Shown here: positions 53,404 to 62,642 of the stretch, piece after piece
How positions within the stretch are numbered: the stretch's first letter is position 1
Layout: each line of letters begins with the position of its first letter
DNA from: Bog-473 sp963834405
GTDB taxonomy: Bacteria > Actinomycetota > Acidimicrobiia > Acidimicrobiales > RAAP-2
Direction: 5' to 3'
Length of the DNA stretch: 64,000 nucleotides
Assembly (NCBI GenBank): GCA_963834405.1
Contig: CAWIBX010000004.1
Span: 124,001-188,000 of the forward strand
The notes under the pieces: generated by a model
What the model saw: only the letters and a program-made list of their open reading frames with translations
Told to the model about the DNA's origin: nothing
Databases searched by the model: none
Program-made: the position numbers and the translations under genes

Positions 53404-55083
53404 TCAGCCCGGCTTGGTCCCGGCCAGGTGGTGGGCCGCCCGTGCCGCCAGGGCGACCAGGGTGAGCGTCGGGCCGTAGCCGCTCGCCGTCACGAACACC
53501 GACGAGTCCGCCACGACGACGTTGTCGAGCGCGTGCACCCGGCCCCAGCGGTCGACGACCGAGGTCGCCGGGTCGTCCCCCATGCGGACCGTGCCCATGA
53601 CGTGGCGGCTCTCGGGGACCGGGTGCTCGCCGAGCGGCCCGTGGTAGGAGACGCCGGGCGAGGACGTGTGGATGACGTACTCGGCGCCCATCTCCTCCAG
53701 GACGGACTGCAGGATCTTGCCGTGGTGCTTGGACGCCGCCAGCTCGTGTCGACCGGGTTGGTAGGTCACCCGGGCCACCGGGAACCCGCGGGCGTCCCGG
53801 ACGGACGGGCTGAGGTCGACCGTGTTGGTGGCGTAGGGCAGGTCCTCGCCCTGCATGATGAAGACCCACATGTGCTCGCGCAGGTCCGAGTCGCGCATGG
53901 TCGGCGCGTGGGCGCGGCCCCAGGGCGTGTGGCGCGCCGCCATGATGGGGAGGCCGCCGCCGCTGTGCTCGACCATGCCGCCGCGGAACCAGGGCAGGCC
54001 CGCCTCCTTGGCGGCCGCCCGCGACTGGTCGTCCTGGACCATGGCGTCGTCGTGCACGTGGGTCACGGCCCGGCCCTTGTGCGGGTGCAGGGAGAGGTGC
54101 GGGAAGTGCCCGACCACGATGGTCTGGAAGTGCACCGTCAGGTAGCGGCCGAGGGCGGGGTGTTCGAGTCCCGAGAGCAGGAGCAGGCGGGGCGTCTCGA
54201 TGGCGCCGCCCGCCACGATGACCAGCGCCGCATCCATGCGGTGCGCCTCCCCCACCGCGTCGACGTACTCGACCGCGGTGGCCCGCCGGCCGTCCGTGAC
54301 GATCCGGCTCACGTACGTCTCGGGCATGAGCCGGGCGCGCCCCGTCGCCATCGCCTTGGTGAGGAGCGCCACCGGGTCGCCCTTGGCGTGGATGGGACAA
54401 CCGAAGAACGCGCAGTACCCGCAGTTGTTGCAGGCGGGCCGCCCGTCGTAGGCCACGCTGTTGGCCGCGGTGGGCGCCTCGTAGGGATGCAGCCCGACCC
54501 GCTCCGCCGCGGCCGAGGAGAGCACCGCGCCGTACATCGGCGCGCCCGGCGGCATCGGGTAGGGGCCCGACCGCCAGGCGGCGAACGGGTTGGCGCCCTC
54601 GCGGCCGGCCACGCCGATGGCGCGCTCGACCTCGGCGTAGAAGGGCTCCATCTCGTCGTAGTCGAGCGGCCAGTCCTCGACCCGGGCGTCCTCCTGGGGC
54701 CCGTAGGTCGAGTGCATCCGGAAGTCCTCCTCGCGGAAGCGCGGCACCTTCCCGTCGGCGTGCGTGCCGCCACCGCCGACCGTGGTGGGGATGGAGTTCA
54801 CCTCGCCGACGTGGGTGTGCTCGCCCTCCTCGGCGTTGCGCCGGAACGCCCGGGGCTCTATCAGCGGGTCCGGGCCCAGGAACCAGCGCGAGATGAACTT
54901 GATCTCGTCGTTGGAGTAGTCGCCCGCCGGCTTCGTGAGGTCGTCCGGCCGGAGCAGGTGGTTCCGGCCCTTCTCCATGATCACCACCGACCACCCGGCC
55001 CGGGTCAGGACCTCCGCCGCGGTGGCGCCCCCCGGGCCCGACCCGATGATGACGGCGTCGGCGGCGGCCGCGCTCGCGCTCAT
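53404..55083 (-). CDS. GMC-family flavin dehydrogenase with a four-cysteine cluster
   Basis: A 559-residue FAD enzyme. The dinucleotide motif is VIIGSGPGGATAAEVL at about 11-26. The active-site HxxGTxRMG-like stretch is RHVMGTVRMGDD. The C-terminal DSSVFVTASGYGPTLTLVALAARAA closes the FAD site. C218-x2-C221-x2-C224-x4-C229 forms a cysteine cluster that could hold an iron-sulfur centre, as in FAD glucose dehydrogenases with a small subunit. It oxidises an alcohol or sugar; the acceptor is probably a quinone or cytochrome. The small-subunit gene lies four bases upstream. Confidence 0.86.
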   Translation of the reverse strand: MSASAAAADAVIIGSGPGGATAAEVLTRAGWSVVIMEKGRNHLLRPDDLTKPAGDYSNDEIKFISRWFLGPDPLIEPRAFRRNAEEGEHTHVGEVNSIPTTVGGGGTHADGKVPRFREEDFRMHSTYGPQEDARVEDWPLDYDEMEPFYAEVERAIGVAGREGANPFAAWRSGPYPMPPGAPMYGAVLSSAAAERVGLHPYEAPTAANSVAYDGRPACNNCGYCAFFGCPIHAKGDPVALLTKAMATGRARLMPETYVSRIVTDGRRATAVEYVDAVGEAHRMDAALVIVAGGAIETPRLLLLSGLEHPALGRYLTVHFQTIVVGHFPHLSLHPHKGRAVTHVHDDAMVQDDQSRAAAKEAGLPWFRGGMVEHSGGGLPIMAARHTPWGRAHAPTMRDSDLREHMWVFIMQGEDLPYATNTVDLSPSVRDARGFPVARVTYQPGRHELAASKHHGKILQSVLEEMGAEYVIHTSSPGVSYHGPLGEHPVPESRHVMGTVRMGDDPATSVVDRWGRVHALDNVVVADSSVFVTASGYGPTLTLVALAARAAHHLAGTKPG

Positions 55084-55087
55084 CGGC

Positions 55088-55651
55088 TCACGGCTCCGAG
55101 ACCTCCGCGTCGCTGTAGCCCCGCGGCTGCACGTCGCCCTCGTGCTGAATGTAGGCCCAGCCGACCAGGTCCCGGTTGCCGCCGTACTCCGGCGCGCCGT
55201 ACATGCCCTCGCAGCAGTGCTGCCACAGCAACTCGCGGAACTCGTCGTCCGCCCGCAGCCGTGCCCGTTGCTCCGAACCGTCGACCTCGGTGAAGTCGTC
55301 GCCCAGCGCAGCCAGGCCGCGGCGGTACTTCTCCTGCAGCCCCACCACGGGCCCGTTGAACTCGCGCTCCGGGAGCCCGAGCGAGCCCTCGATGCGCATG
55401 CGCCACGCGAGCTCGTCGAGCCGTGTCAGCGGGACGAACGTGCCGAACGCGGCGGCCCCGCCCTTGCGCCCGGAGGTCGGGCCCCCCGCCCAGATGCGGG
55501 GCGGATCGAAGGTGAAGGCCCCGAGCAGGGTGTCGATGTAGTCGGGGACACCGGCCTCGTCGGCTCCCGGAGCGTCCTCGCCGGAGGGCATCATCTGCGC
55601 GCAGGCGGCCCGGAGGGTCGCGTACTCGCTCTCGCTCAACCAGCGCGGCAT
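55088..55651 (-). CDS. Gluconate 2-dehydrogenase subunit 3-type small subunit
   Basis: A 187-residue helical protein with the family pattern LSESEYATLRAACAQMMPSGE near its start, DYIDTLLGAF next, and REFNGPVVGLQEKYRRGL further on. Such subunits pair with GMC dehydrogenases and often carry a Tat signal; none is visible here. The ATG at 55651 starts at the conserved region; a TTG 30 bases upstream is possible. No cytochrome c subunit accompanies the pair. Confidence 0.78.
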   Translation of the reverse strand: MPRWLSESEYATLRAACAQMMPSGEDAPGADEAGVPDYIDTLLGAFTFDPPRIWAGGPTSGRKGGAAAFGTFVPLTRLDELAWRMRIEGSLGLPEREFNGPVVGLQEKYRRGLAALGDDFTEVDGSEQRARLRADDEFRELLWQHCCEGMYGAPEYGGNRDLVGWAYIQHEGDVQPRGYSDAEVSEP

Positions 55652-55734
55652 CGGGGGAAACGTAGTCCGGCCCGGCTCCAATTGCTGACGCTGCTGTCAG
55701 GCAAGGGTGAGGATCCGGCGGTGCCCCTCCCGGC

Positions 55735-56337
55735 TCAGCCAGATTCGAAGAGGACGATGTCCCGGTAGCTCTGCTCGTCGAAGCGGATGCCCCGCTCCTG
55801 CGCGATGTCCCGCACCCCGGGCATGGAGACCATGAAGGCATCGAGGGTGCGCCGGCTCTCCCACACGACGCTGACCACACAGCGCCCGGAGCGCCGGTTG
55901 ACCAGGGTCCGCACTGCGCAGAACCCCGGCTGCGCCTCGATGGTGGGCAGGAGGTCGCGCTCGAAGAAGGCCACCTGGTCATCGAGGGTCGAGGGGTGCA
56001 CGGTCATGCGCGTCACCACGACCGCGTTGCCAGCGACGGGGAGGCGGGAGATGGCTTCGTTCATCTGCTCGTAGGTCTCGACCGTCATCACCCCGCCGAC
56101 GATCTTCACCGCACCGTCGCGGGCCTTATCCAGCGCGCTGTCGCTCGCATCGAGAGCCTCTTCGGTCGCCCACATGGTGAGCGCGCCGAGGACCTCGCCC
56201 TCACGGTCCGCGCTGACCGAGATCCCGTGGAACCCGTGCTGCGAGCTCATCATCGGCAACACGTCCTCCCGGATGTACGCCACGCCCGCGTCGATGTTCC
56301 TCGCCCCCCGAAACGTCACCTGCCGGACGAACACCAT
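55735..56337 (-). CDS. Tandem antibiotic-biosynthesis-monooxygenase-like (dimeric alpha-beta barrel) protein
   Basis: A 200-residue protein made of two similar halves, each an ABM-type ferredoxin-like fold (residues about 1-95 and 103-200). Matching elements include YIREDVLPMMSSQHGFHGISV in the first half and FFERDLLPTIEAQPGFCAVRTLV in the second. A fused pair would form an internal dimer, probably for oxygenation or heme/quinone chemistry, but no substrate is known. The ATG at 56337 has GGGAGGTG just before it; upstream lies a phased repeat array. Confidence 0.72.
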   Translation of the reverse strand: MVFVRQVTFRGARNIDAGVAYIREDVLPMMSSQHGFHGISVSADREGEVLGALTMWATEEALDASDSALDKARDGAVKIVGGVMTVETYEQMNEAISRLPVAGNAVVVTRMTVHPSTLDDQVAFFERDLLPTIEAQPGFCAVRTLVNRRSGRCVVSVVWESRRTLDAFMVSMPGVRDIAQERGIRFDEQSYRDIVLFESG

Positions 56338-56428
56338 CACCTCCCGTACCCCTACGCCCAGGTGCGGATCCACCCGCAGGCTACCCCGCCGACCCGGGTC
56401 GTCCCAGGACATCGCAGGTCATCCCCGG

Positions 56429-56480
56429 GTTGTCTCCGGTTTGTCTCGGTTTGTATCCGTTTTGTCTCCGGTTGTCTCCG
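56429..56480. repeat. Five phased 10-11-bp direct repeats upstream of the ABM-like gene
   Basis: Units at 56429-56438, 56439-56448, 56449-56459, 56460-56470 and 56471-56480 share GTTTGTCTCCG or close variants (GTTGTCTCCG twice, GTTTGTCTCG, GTTTGTATCCG, TTTTGTCTCCG). The step is about one helical turn. The array lies 92 to 143 bases upstream of the ABM-like start, in otherwise gene-free DNA. Confidence 0.75.
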
Positions 56481-56605
56481 GACGGCTGCGATCGCCTTCT
56501 GAAGGCGCCGGGCCACATCACAGCGACGGACCGTCACACTGCGCGTGATCGCGTGCGTCGAAGCGGCGCGTTGCGGTGCGACGAGACCCTGCGCGGAGCA
56601 GTGGC

Positions 56606-57748
56606 TCAGCGGGGCAGGCCCAGGATCCGGCCGGCGATGATGTCGCGCTGCACCTGCGAGGTGCCGCCGGCGATGCTCGCCGCCCTGCTCCACAGCCACT
56701 GGCGGGCCCACGGCCCGGACTCTGCGCTCGTCGGGTCGCGACCCGTGACCAGCAGCGCCGCCTCCGAGAGCCCCTGGGTCATGGTGGTCCAGGCCAGCTT
56801 GACCCAGCTCGACTCGGGCCCGGGCTCCTCGCCCCGTCCCAGTCTGGTGAGCGTGCGCAGGTTGTGCAGGCGGAGCACCCCGAGCGCGATGAACGCGTTG
56901 GCCAGCGCGTCGGCGACGAGGGGGTCGTCGAGTGTGCCGTTGGCCCGGGCCTCGTCGTACAGGCGGGCCAGGTACGTCTCGTGGACGACCTGCTCCTTGA
57001 AGGGGAAGTTCGTCCCCCGTTCGTGCGCCAGAGTGGAACCCGCGACAGTCCAGCCTTGGCCCTCCGTCCCCACCAGCTGTTCGGCGGGCACGAAGACGTC
57101 GGTGAGGAAGACCTCGTTGAACTCCGCGTCGCCCGTCATCTGGACCAAGGGCCGGACCTCGACCCCGGGGGCCGCCATCTCGACGACGAGCGCCGTGATG
57201 CCCTGCTGGGGACGCGCCGCGTCGGCCTCCGTGCGAGCGAGGCACAGGCCCCAGGTCGCGAACTGCGCGTAGGAGGTCCAGACCTTGCGTCCGGTGACCA
57301 TGTACCCCCCGTCGACCGGCGTGGCCCGGGTGCTGAGCGAGGCCAGGTCGCTGCCGGCGTCGGGTTCGCTGAAGAGCTGGCACCAGATCTCCTCGGCCGA
57401 GAGGATCGCCGGCAGGAAGCGCAGTCGCTGGTCCTCGGTGCCATGGGCAAGCAGCGTGGGACCCACCAGGTTGATGCCGACGCGGTTCACGGGTTGGGGC
57501 GCTTGCGAGCGCGCGTACTCGCTCTGGTAGAGCGCGACCTGGACGGGTGTGGCGCTGCGACCGCCGTAGGCGCGGGGCCAGTGCACGCCGACCCATCGGT
57601 CGCCGGCCAGGGTGGCCTGCCACTGACGCCCCCACGCCACCTCGTCGGCCAGGTCGACGAACGGCCGCGGGCGGTGCGGATGTTCGGCGAGCCACTCGCG
57701 GAACGACCGCGCGAACGCCTCGTCCTCCGGGTTCAGCGCGAGGTCCAT
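56606..57748 (-). CDS. Acyl-CoA dehydrogenase family protein (FadE-type)
   Basis: A 380-residue flavin enzyme introducing a 2,3-double bond in an acyl-CoA. Visible marks are HWPRAYGGRSAT in the N-domain, QLFSEPDAGSDLASLSTRA and GRKVWTSYAQFA in the beta domain, and the C-terminal SIAGGTSQVQRDIIAGRILGLPR. It is a close paralogue of the gene at 61422. It lies divergent from the acyl-CoA ligase at 57850 across 101 bases. Confidence 0.93.
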   Translation of the reverse strand: MDLALNPEDEAFARSFREWLAEHPHRPRPFVDLADEVAWGRQWQATLAGDRWVGVHWPRAYGGRSATPVQVALYQSEYARSQAPQPVNRVGINLVGPTLLAHGTEDQRLRFLPAILSAEEIWCQLFSEPDAGSDLASLSTRATPVDGGYMVTGRKVWTSYAQFATWGLCLARTEADAARPQQGITALVVEMAAPGVEVRPLVQMTGDAEFNEVFLTDVFVPAEQLVGTEGQGWTVAGSTLAHERGTNFPFKEQVVHETYLARLYDEARANGTLDDPLVADALANAFIALGVLRLHNLRTLTRLGRGEEPGPESSWVKLAWTTMTQGLSEAALLVTGRDPTSAESGPWARQWLWSRAASIAGGTSQVQRDIIAGRILGLPR

Positions 57749-57849
57749 GCCGGCGCCTTCGACGAGTGTGCAGCTGGGTTTACAGACGGGTGCGCAGACG
57801 ACCCTGACATCGGCGTCACGTTAGTGGGGCCCCGCTAGCCTGCCCTGCC

Positions 57850-59373
57850 GTGACGGCCCGTCTCCGACCGACCTGGGTGCCGAGCCGCGCCGAGAACTAC
57901 CGCCGCCCCGGCGGACCCTGGGACGTACCGCCGCTCGACACGTTGCTCTCGGCCCATGCCGGCGAGGTGGTCGACGGAGATGTCCGGCTGTCGGCCGCGC
58001 AGACTGACGCATTGGTCGCGACGGTGGCGGGCGGCCTGCTGGCCCGCGGGGTCCGCAAAGGGGAGGCGGTGACCTGGCAGCTGCCCAACAGCCTCGCGGC
58101 GGCCGTCCTGAACCGGGCCTGTTGGAGGATCGGCGCGGTCGCCGCACCCGTCCTCCACTCGTTCGGGCCGGCCGAGGTCGACGCCGCGCTGGCGCAGATC
58201 GACCCCGCCCTGTCCGTCGAGCTCTCCGCCGATGCGCTCGCCGATCCCGTCGCCATCGCCGCCGCGGTCGACGGCGGCCGGCCGGTGGCCGCCAGCACGT
58301 GCCCGGTGCGGCCGTCGGACCTCGCGCTCGTCCTCTTTACCTCTGGATCGACGGGCACACCCAAGGCGGTGCTGCACACCCACCGGGGCCTCAGCTGGAA
58401 GGCGAGCCTCATGGCGCGCGTGCACGGCCTGGGAAAGGCGGACGCCGTGCTCATGCCGGCGCCCATGGCGCACGTGGCCGGGCTGCTCAACGGCGTCCTC
58501 GTCCCGGGAGCGGCCGGCATGCGGGCCGTGCTCGTCCGCCGTTTCGATCCGGAGCATGCGCTGCACCTGGTCACAAGGGAGCGGGTGTCCTTCATGGCCG
58601 GGCCACCAACCTTTTTCATCGCGATGGCCGCCGCGTTCGTCGAGGGGCGTCGGAACGGGGTCGACCTTTCCTCGGTCCGGCTGATCTCGAGCGGGGGTGC
58701 GTCGGTCACGCCGGCGTTCGTGGAGGACACGGCGCGCGTCTTCGACTGCCGGGTGAAGCGCACCTACGGGTCCACCGAGGCTCCCACCGTCACGACCAGC
58801 GTCGACGACGACCCCTTCGAAAAGGCGCGCGACACGGACGGGCGCGCCGTGGGCCGGGTCGAGCTGCGCGTGTCGGACCCGGACACCGGCGGCCGCCGTC
58901 CGACCGGTGCCTCGGGCGAGTTGTGGGTGCGAGGACCGGAGCTGTTCGCGGGCTATGCCGACGCGACCCAGAACGAGGCGGTGATCGCCCACGGCGGATG
59001 GTTCCGCACCGGCGACCTGGCGACCGTCGACGAGGAGGGATGGCTCCGCATCGTGGGCCGGCTCAAGGACGTGATCATCCGCGGCGGCGAGAACATCTCC
59101 GCCTCGGAGGTCGAAGCCGTGCTCGAGGCGCACCCCGACATCCGCCACGCCGTGGCGGTCGGGTACCCGGACCCGCTGATGGGCGAGCGCGTTGCAGCGT
59201 TCGTGGAGTCGGCGGCGCCGTTCGACCTCGACGAGTGCCGCCGCTGGTTCGCCGGCCGAGGCGTGGCGATCTTCAAGACGCCCGAGAAGGTCGAACGCGT
59301 CGATCGACTGCCGCTCCTCGGATCGGGAAAGGCGGACAGAGCAGAGCTGAAGCGGCGCGCCACGGCGCCGTGA
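57850..59373 (+). CDS. AMP-binding acyl-CoA synthetase/ligase
   Basis: A 507-residue ANL enzyme. The P-loop is LFTSGSTGTPKAVLHTH, A5 is KRTYGSTEAPTVTT, A7/A8 are GWFRTGDLATVDEEGWLRIVGR and KDVIIRGGENISASEVE, and the catalytic Lys lies in GSGKADRAELKRR. It activates a carboxylic acid to its AMP ester and then its CoA ester. The start is GTG at 57850. Together with the acyl-CoA dehydrogenases and the hydratase it supplies a beta-oxidation-like route. Confidence 0.92.
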   Translation: MTARLRPTWVPSRAENYRRPGGPWDVPPLDTLLSAHAGEVVDGDVRLSAAQTDALVATVAGGLLARGVRKGEAVTWQLPNSLAAAVLNRACWRIGAVAAPVLHSFGPAEVDAALAQIDPALSVELSADALADPVAIAAAVDGGRPVAASTCPVRPSDLALVLFTSGSTGTPKAVLHTHRGLSWKASLMARVHGLGKADAVLMPAPMAHVAGLLNGVLVPGAAGMRAVLVRRFDPEHALHLVTRERVSFMAGPPTFFIAMAAAFVEGRRNGVDLSSVRLISSGGASVTPAFVEDTARVFDCRVKRTYGSTEAPTVTTSVDDDPFEKARDTDGRAVGRVELRVSDPDTGGRRPTGASGELWVRGPELFAGYADATQNEAVIAHGGWFRTGDLATVDEEGWLRIVGRLKDVIIRGGENISASEVEAVLEAHPDIRHAVAVGYPDPLMGERVAAFVESAAPFDLDECRRWFAGRGVAIFKTPEKVERVDRLPLLGSGKADRAELKRRATAP

Positions 59374-59469
59374 GCTGGCTTCGGAGGCGGCCCCGGAGCC
59401 GGTGGCAACGGCCCGCGCCTGAACGCAAAAACCGCAGTGCCGTGTGCGCCCGGGGATAGCGTCTACTCG

Positions 59470-60141
59470 ATGCCCCGGCGGAACGTCATCCCCTTGTTCC
59501 TCCTTGCCGTCCCGGCGGTGCTCACCGGCGTGTTCGCCGCATTGGCGGCCACCTCCTCCCCCGACTCGTCGTCGCTTGTGGTCCAGAACGCCACCGGTGA
59601 GACATTCGGGTATCCGGACGGAGCCCACAGCTTCTCCATGCACCTCGTCAGCACCGTGTCCTCTGGGCTCGGCGCCACCCCCCTCAGCCAGGTGCGCCTG
59701 GTGGACTTCGTCGGGCCCGACAGCATGGCGGTCTACCAGACGGGCACCCACCTCAAGCTGCTCGCCGTCCTCGACCAGGGCGCGATCAACTGCGCGCTGA
59801 ACGCCTACACGGCCATGGTGGGGGGCACCACGCCGTGGACCGGCAATGTGAGCAGTGCGGCGGCGGGGTCGACCTACCGGCGGACCGAAACCCTCACCGC
59901 GTACTCGGAACGGGTACCCCGTGCGGTCGGCACGCAGTGTGCACCCCAGTCGACTGTCGTACGTGGCACGGTGTTGGAGGTGGCCACGGTCCGGTCGAGC
60001 TACCTCGTGACGTTGCGCATCACCATCGTCGTCCCGCCGCAGACGTTCAATGGCGGAACCCTGGCCGCGCGTGGGATCGAGGGCGAAAAGCTGCAGCTCC
60101 TCCAGATAAACGGGACGCCCGTCGCCTCGCTCGGCTCCTGA
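59470..60141 (+). CDS. Secreted or membrane-anchored protein of unknown function
   Basis: A 223-residue protein with an N-terminal membrane helix or signal (RRNVIPLFLLAVPAVLTGVFAAL) followed by a Ser/Thr-rich linker and a beta-strand-rich exported region. Two Cys residues are present (NCALNAYTAM and TQCAPQSTV) and could form a disulfide. The ATG at 59470 is chosen because the hydrophobic segment starts immediately after its two Arg. It follows the ligase by about 100 bases. No family recognised. Confidence 0.65.
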   Translation: MPRRNVIPLFLLAVPAVLTGVFAALAATSSPDSSSLVVQNATGETFGYPDGAHSFSMHLVSTVSSGLGATPLSQVRLVDFVGPDSMAVYQTGTHLKLLAVLDQGAINCALNAYTAMVGGTTPWTGNVSSAAAGSTYRRTETLTAYSERVPRAVGTQCAPQSTVVRGTVLEVATVRSSYLVTLRITIVVPPQTFNGGTLAARGIEGEKLQLLQINGTPVASLGS

Positions 60142-60157
60142 CGGGCGTCGCCGGCGA

Positions 60158-61372
60158 TCAGGAGATGGCCTGGCCCGAGGACAAGCGTGCGCGGAGCAGC
60201 GTCGCGATGCGATCGCGATGGAAGGCGGCATCGCCGAAGGAGACCTGGTCGAGCTGCGCCCGTTTGAGGTACAGGTGCATGTCGTGCTCCCAGGTGAAGC
60301 CGATGCCACCGTGCACCTGCAGCCCGGAGGCCATGACCCGCCGCGACGCATCCGAGCACCACGCCTTGGCCATGCTGGCTGACAGGGAACGGTCCCTGTC
60401 GTCGGCCGACGCGCACCAGGCGGCGTAGTACACCGTGGACCGCATGCCCTCCACATCGACGAGCGCGTCGGCGAGCATGTGTTTGATCGCTTGGAACGAG
60501 CCGATCGGCTTACCGAACTGCACGCGGTCCTTGGCGTATTCGACCGACATGGAGAGCACGCGGTCGGCCGCACCGAGCATCTCGGCGCTCACCAGGGTGG
60601 CCGCACGGTCGAGGACCCACGCGGCGGCGTCCGGGCCGCCCATCTGTCTGGCGGGGGTCCCGTCGAAATCGAACTCGCCCAATTCACGTGTTCGATCCAT
60701 CGCGGGCAACGGATCCGGTCGCCCCTCTGTCCGAAGATCAATCGCGTAGACGCCCATGTCGGTGACAACCACTGCGACGTCGGCCGACGGTGCGAACAGG
60801 GTGGGTCCGGTCCGCCCGCTCAGGCGCACCGACTCACCCGATCCGCTGACGGAGACCCGGTCCGGGCCCGGTGCGAAAACGACGCAGCCGACGGCCGTTC
60901 CTTCGGCCAGCGCCTCACGCCATTCCTTGCTCGCACTGTCGGCGCGGGCGTCGTCGCCGCCGAGGGCGCCGAGGGCGAGGACGGAAGGCACGTAGGGTGC
61001 GGGCACGAGCCGGCGTCCGAGCTGCTCACAGAGCACGGCTACCTCGACGGTGCCCAACCCGAGTCCCCCGTCCGCCTCGGGCACCTCGAGTGCCAGCCAG
61101 CCCTGGTCAGCCATGGCCGACCACACGGTCGCGTCGAACCCGTGCGGCGCTTCGGCGCCGCTCGCGGGAGAGGGTGCCGCTTCCCCGTCCGCGTCCACCG
61201 TCGGCGGCCCGCCGGACGCCCCGGGCAACGTGCCCACGACGACCCCGTCGCCAACCCGGGCCCGCAGCGCATCATGTCCGGCGTAGCGATCGAGCAGCGC
61301 GCCGGCGGCGTCGCGCAGTGCGAGCTGGTCGGCCGACAAGTCGAAGTCCACGGCGGCGCAGTCTACGGTCAT
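60158..61372 (-). CDS. Acyl-CoA dehydrogenase family protein, second subtype
   Basis: A 404-residue FadE-like protein of a different subgroup from its two neighbours. The N-domain begins VDFDLSADQLALRDAAGALLDRY. The flavin-site segments include EVPEADGGLGLGTVEVAVL, and the C-domain has KDRVQFGKPIGSFQAIKHMLAD and QVHGGIGFTWEHDMHLYLKRAQ. A Pro/Ala-rich insertion occurs at about 45-75. The ATG at 61372 is about 50 bases from the divergent third dehydrogenase; the pair may form a heteromer. Confidence 0.88.
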   Translation of the reverse strand: MTVDCAAVDFDLSADQLALRDAAGALLDRYAGHDALRARVGDGVVVGTLPGASGGPPTVDADGEAAPSPASGAEAPHGFDATVWSAMADQGWLALEVPEADGGLGLGTVEVAVLCEQLGRRLVPAPYVPSVLALGALGGDDARADSASKEWREALAEGTAVGCVVFAPGPDRVSVSGSGESVRLSGRTGPTLFAPSADVAVVVTDMGVYAIDLRTEGRPDPLPAMDRTRELGEFDFDGTPARQMGGPDAAAWVLDRAATLVSAEMLGAADRVLSMSVEYAKDRVQFGKPIGSFQAIKHMLADALVDVEGMRSTVYYAAWCASADDRDRSLSASMAKAWCSDASRRVMASGLQVHGGIGFTWEHDMHLYLKRAQLDQVSFGDAAFHRDRIATLLRARLSSGQAIS

Positions 61373-61421
61373 GGCTGACGCGGGTGTCACCCGCTGACGC
61401 CGCTGTGCCATGCTGCCGCCC

Positions 61422-62597
61422 ATGAATCTGCGCACCACGGCGGAGCAGGAGGAGCTGCGCCGCGCGTTCCGCGGCTGGCTGACCGAACACCTCCCGTGGC
61501 CGTACGGAACGGGACTCCCCCCGCGCTTCGACGACCTGGCCGAGGCCGTCGCCTTCGGACGGCGCTGGCAAGCCGAGCTCGCCGCCGATCGCTGGGTGGG
61601 CATCACCTGGCCGGAGGAGTACGGGGGGCGCGGACTGGGCGCGCTGGAGAATTACGTGGTCATAGAGGAGCTCGCCCGGGCGCGGGCACCCGAGCTCGTG
61701 GGACGCATCGGGATCAACCTGGTCGGGCCGACCCTGCTGGCGCACGGGACGGGCGAGCAGAAGGCACGGTTCTTGCCGCACATCCTGTCGGCGGACGAAT
61801 TGTGGTGCCAGCTGTTCAGCGAGCCCGATGCCGGCAGCGACCTGGCGTCGCTGACGACCCGCGCCGCCCCCGTCGACGGTGGCTACCGGGTGAGCGGTCG
61901 GAAGGTGTGGACGTCCTATGCACAGTTCGCCGATTGGGGGTTCTGCCTGACCCGCAGCGATCCGGACGCGCCGACCCGCCAGCGCGGGATCACCGCGCTC
62001 GTGATCGACATGCACGCACCCGGCGTCGGCGTCCACCCGCTGGTGCAGTCCACCGGGGAGGCGGAATTCAACGAGGTCGAACTGGACGACGTGTTCGTGC
62101 CGAGCGACCGCCGGGTGGGCGACCAGGGTGCGGGGTGGACCGTCGCCAATTCGACGCTGGCGCACGAGCGCGGGATCAACCCGCGCCAGCTCGTGATCCA
62201 TTCGCAGCTCATAGAGGAGCTGCTGCGGTTGGCCGAGGACAACGGCAGCTTCGATGACTGGCGCCTACGCCAGCAGCTGGCGCAGGCGGCGACCGAGGTG
62301 CGCCTCTTCCAACTGCACAACTGGCGGACGCTGACCCGGCTCGCCAAGGGCGAGTCACCCGGACCAGAGGGGAGCGCGCTCAAGCTGTACTGGAGCGAGA
62401 TGTCCAAGCGCCTGCACCAGACCGCGCTCGACGTGCTGGGGCCGGCGTCGCCCTTGTGGCAGGGGGCCCCGGGCAATCCCGCCGACGGGGCCTGGCAGCG
62501 CTCGTGGCTCTATTACCAGGCCTCGTCCATCTTTGCCGGGACCAACGAAATCCAGCGCACGCTCGTCGGCGAGCGTGTGCTCGGACTGCCCCGCTGA
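61422..62597 (+). CDS. Acyl-CoA dehydrogenase family protein
   Basis: A 391-residue FadE-type enzyme closely related to the one at 56606: TWPEEYGGRGLGALENYVVIEE, SEPDAGSDLASLTTRAAP, GRKVWTSYAQFADWG, and GTNEIQRTLVGERVLGLPR at the end. The ATG at 61422 is preferred; one four codons earlier (61410) is possible. It is 45 bases upstream of the hydratase and the likely head of an operon with the hydratase and CoA-transferase. Confidence 0.93.
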   Translation: MNLRTTAEQEELRRAFRGWLTEHLPWPYGTGLPPRFDDLAEAVAFGRRWQAELAADRWVGITWPEEYGGRGLGALENYVVIEELARARAPELVGRIGINLVGPTLLAHGTGEQKARFLPHILSADELWCQLFSEPDAGSDLASLTTRAAPVDGGYRVSGRKVWTSYAQFADWGFCLTRSDPDAPTRQRGITALVIDMHAPGVGVHPLVQSTGEAEFNEVELDDVFVPSDRRVGDQGAGWTVANSTLAHERGINPRQLVIHSQLIEELLRLAEDNGSFDDWRLRQQLAQAATEVRLFQLHNWRTLTRLAKGESPGPEGSALKLYWSEMSKRLHQTALDVLGPASPLWQGAPGNPADGAWQRSWLYYQASSIFAGTNEIQRTLVGERVLGLPR

Positions 62598-62642
62598 CCG
62601 TGTCCGTCCGCCGTCGAGCCGCAACGCGAGAGGATGGATGAC

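Noticed and set aside
56429..56480. Coding explanation for the phased repeats
   Set aside because: A long minus-strand frame crosses them, but it is an antisense-type extension of the region at 56606 and the repeat does not keep a constant reading frame (10- and 11-base units).
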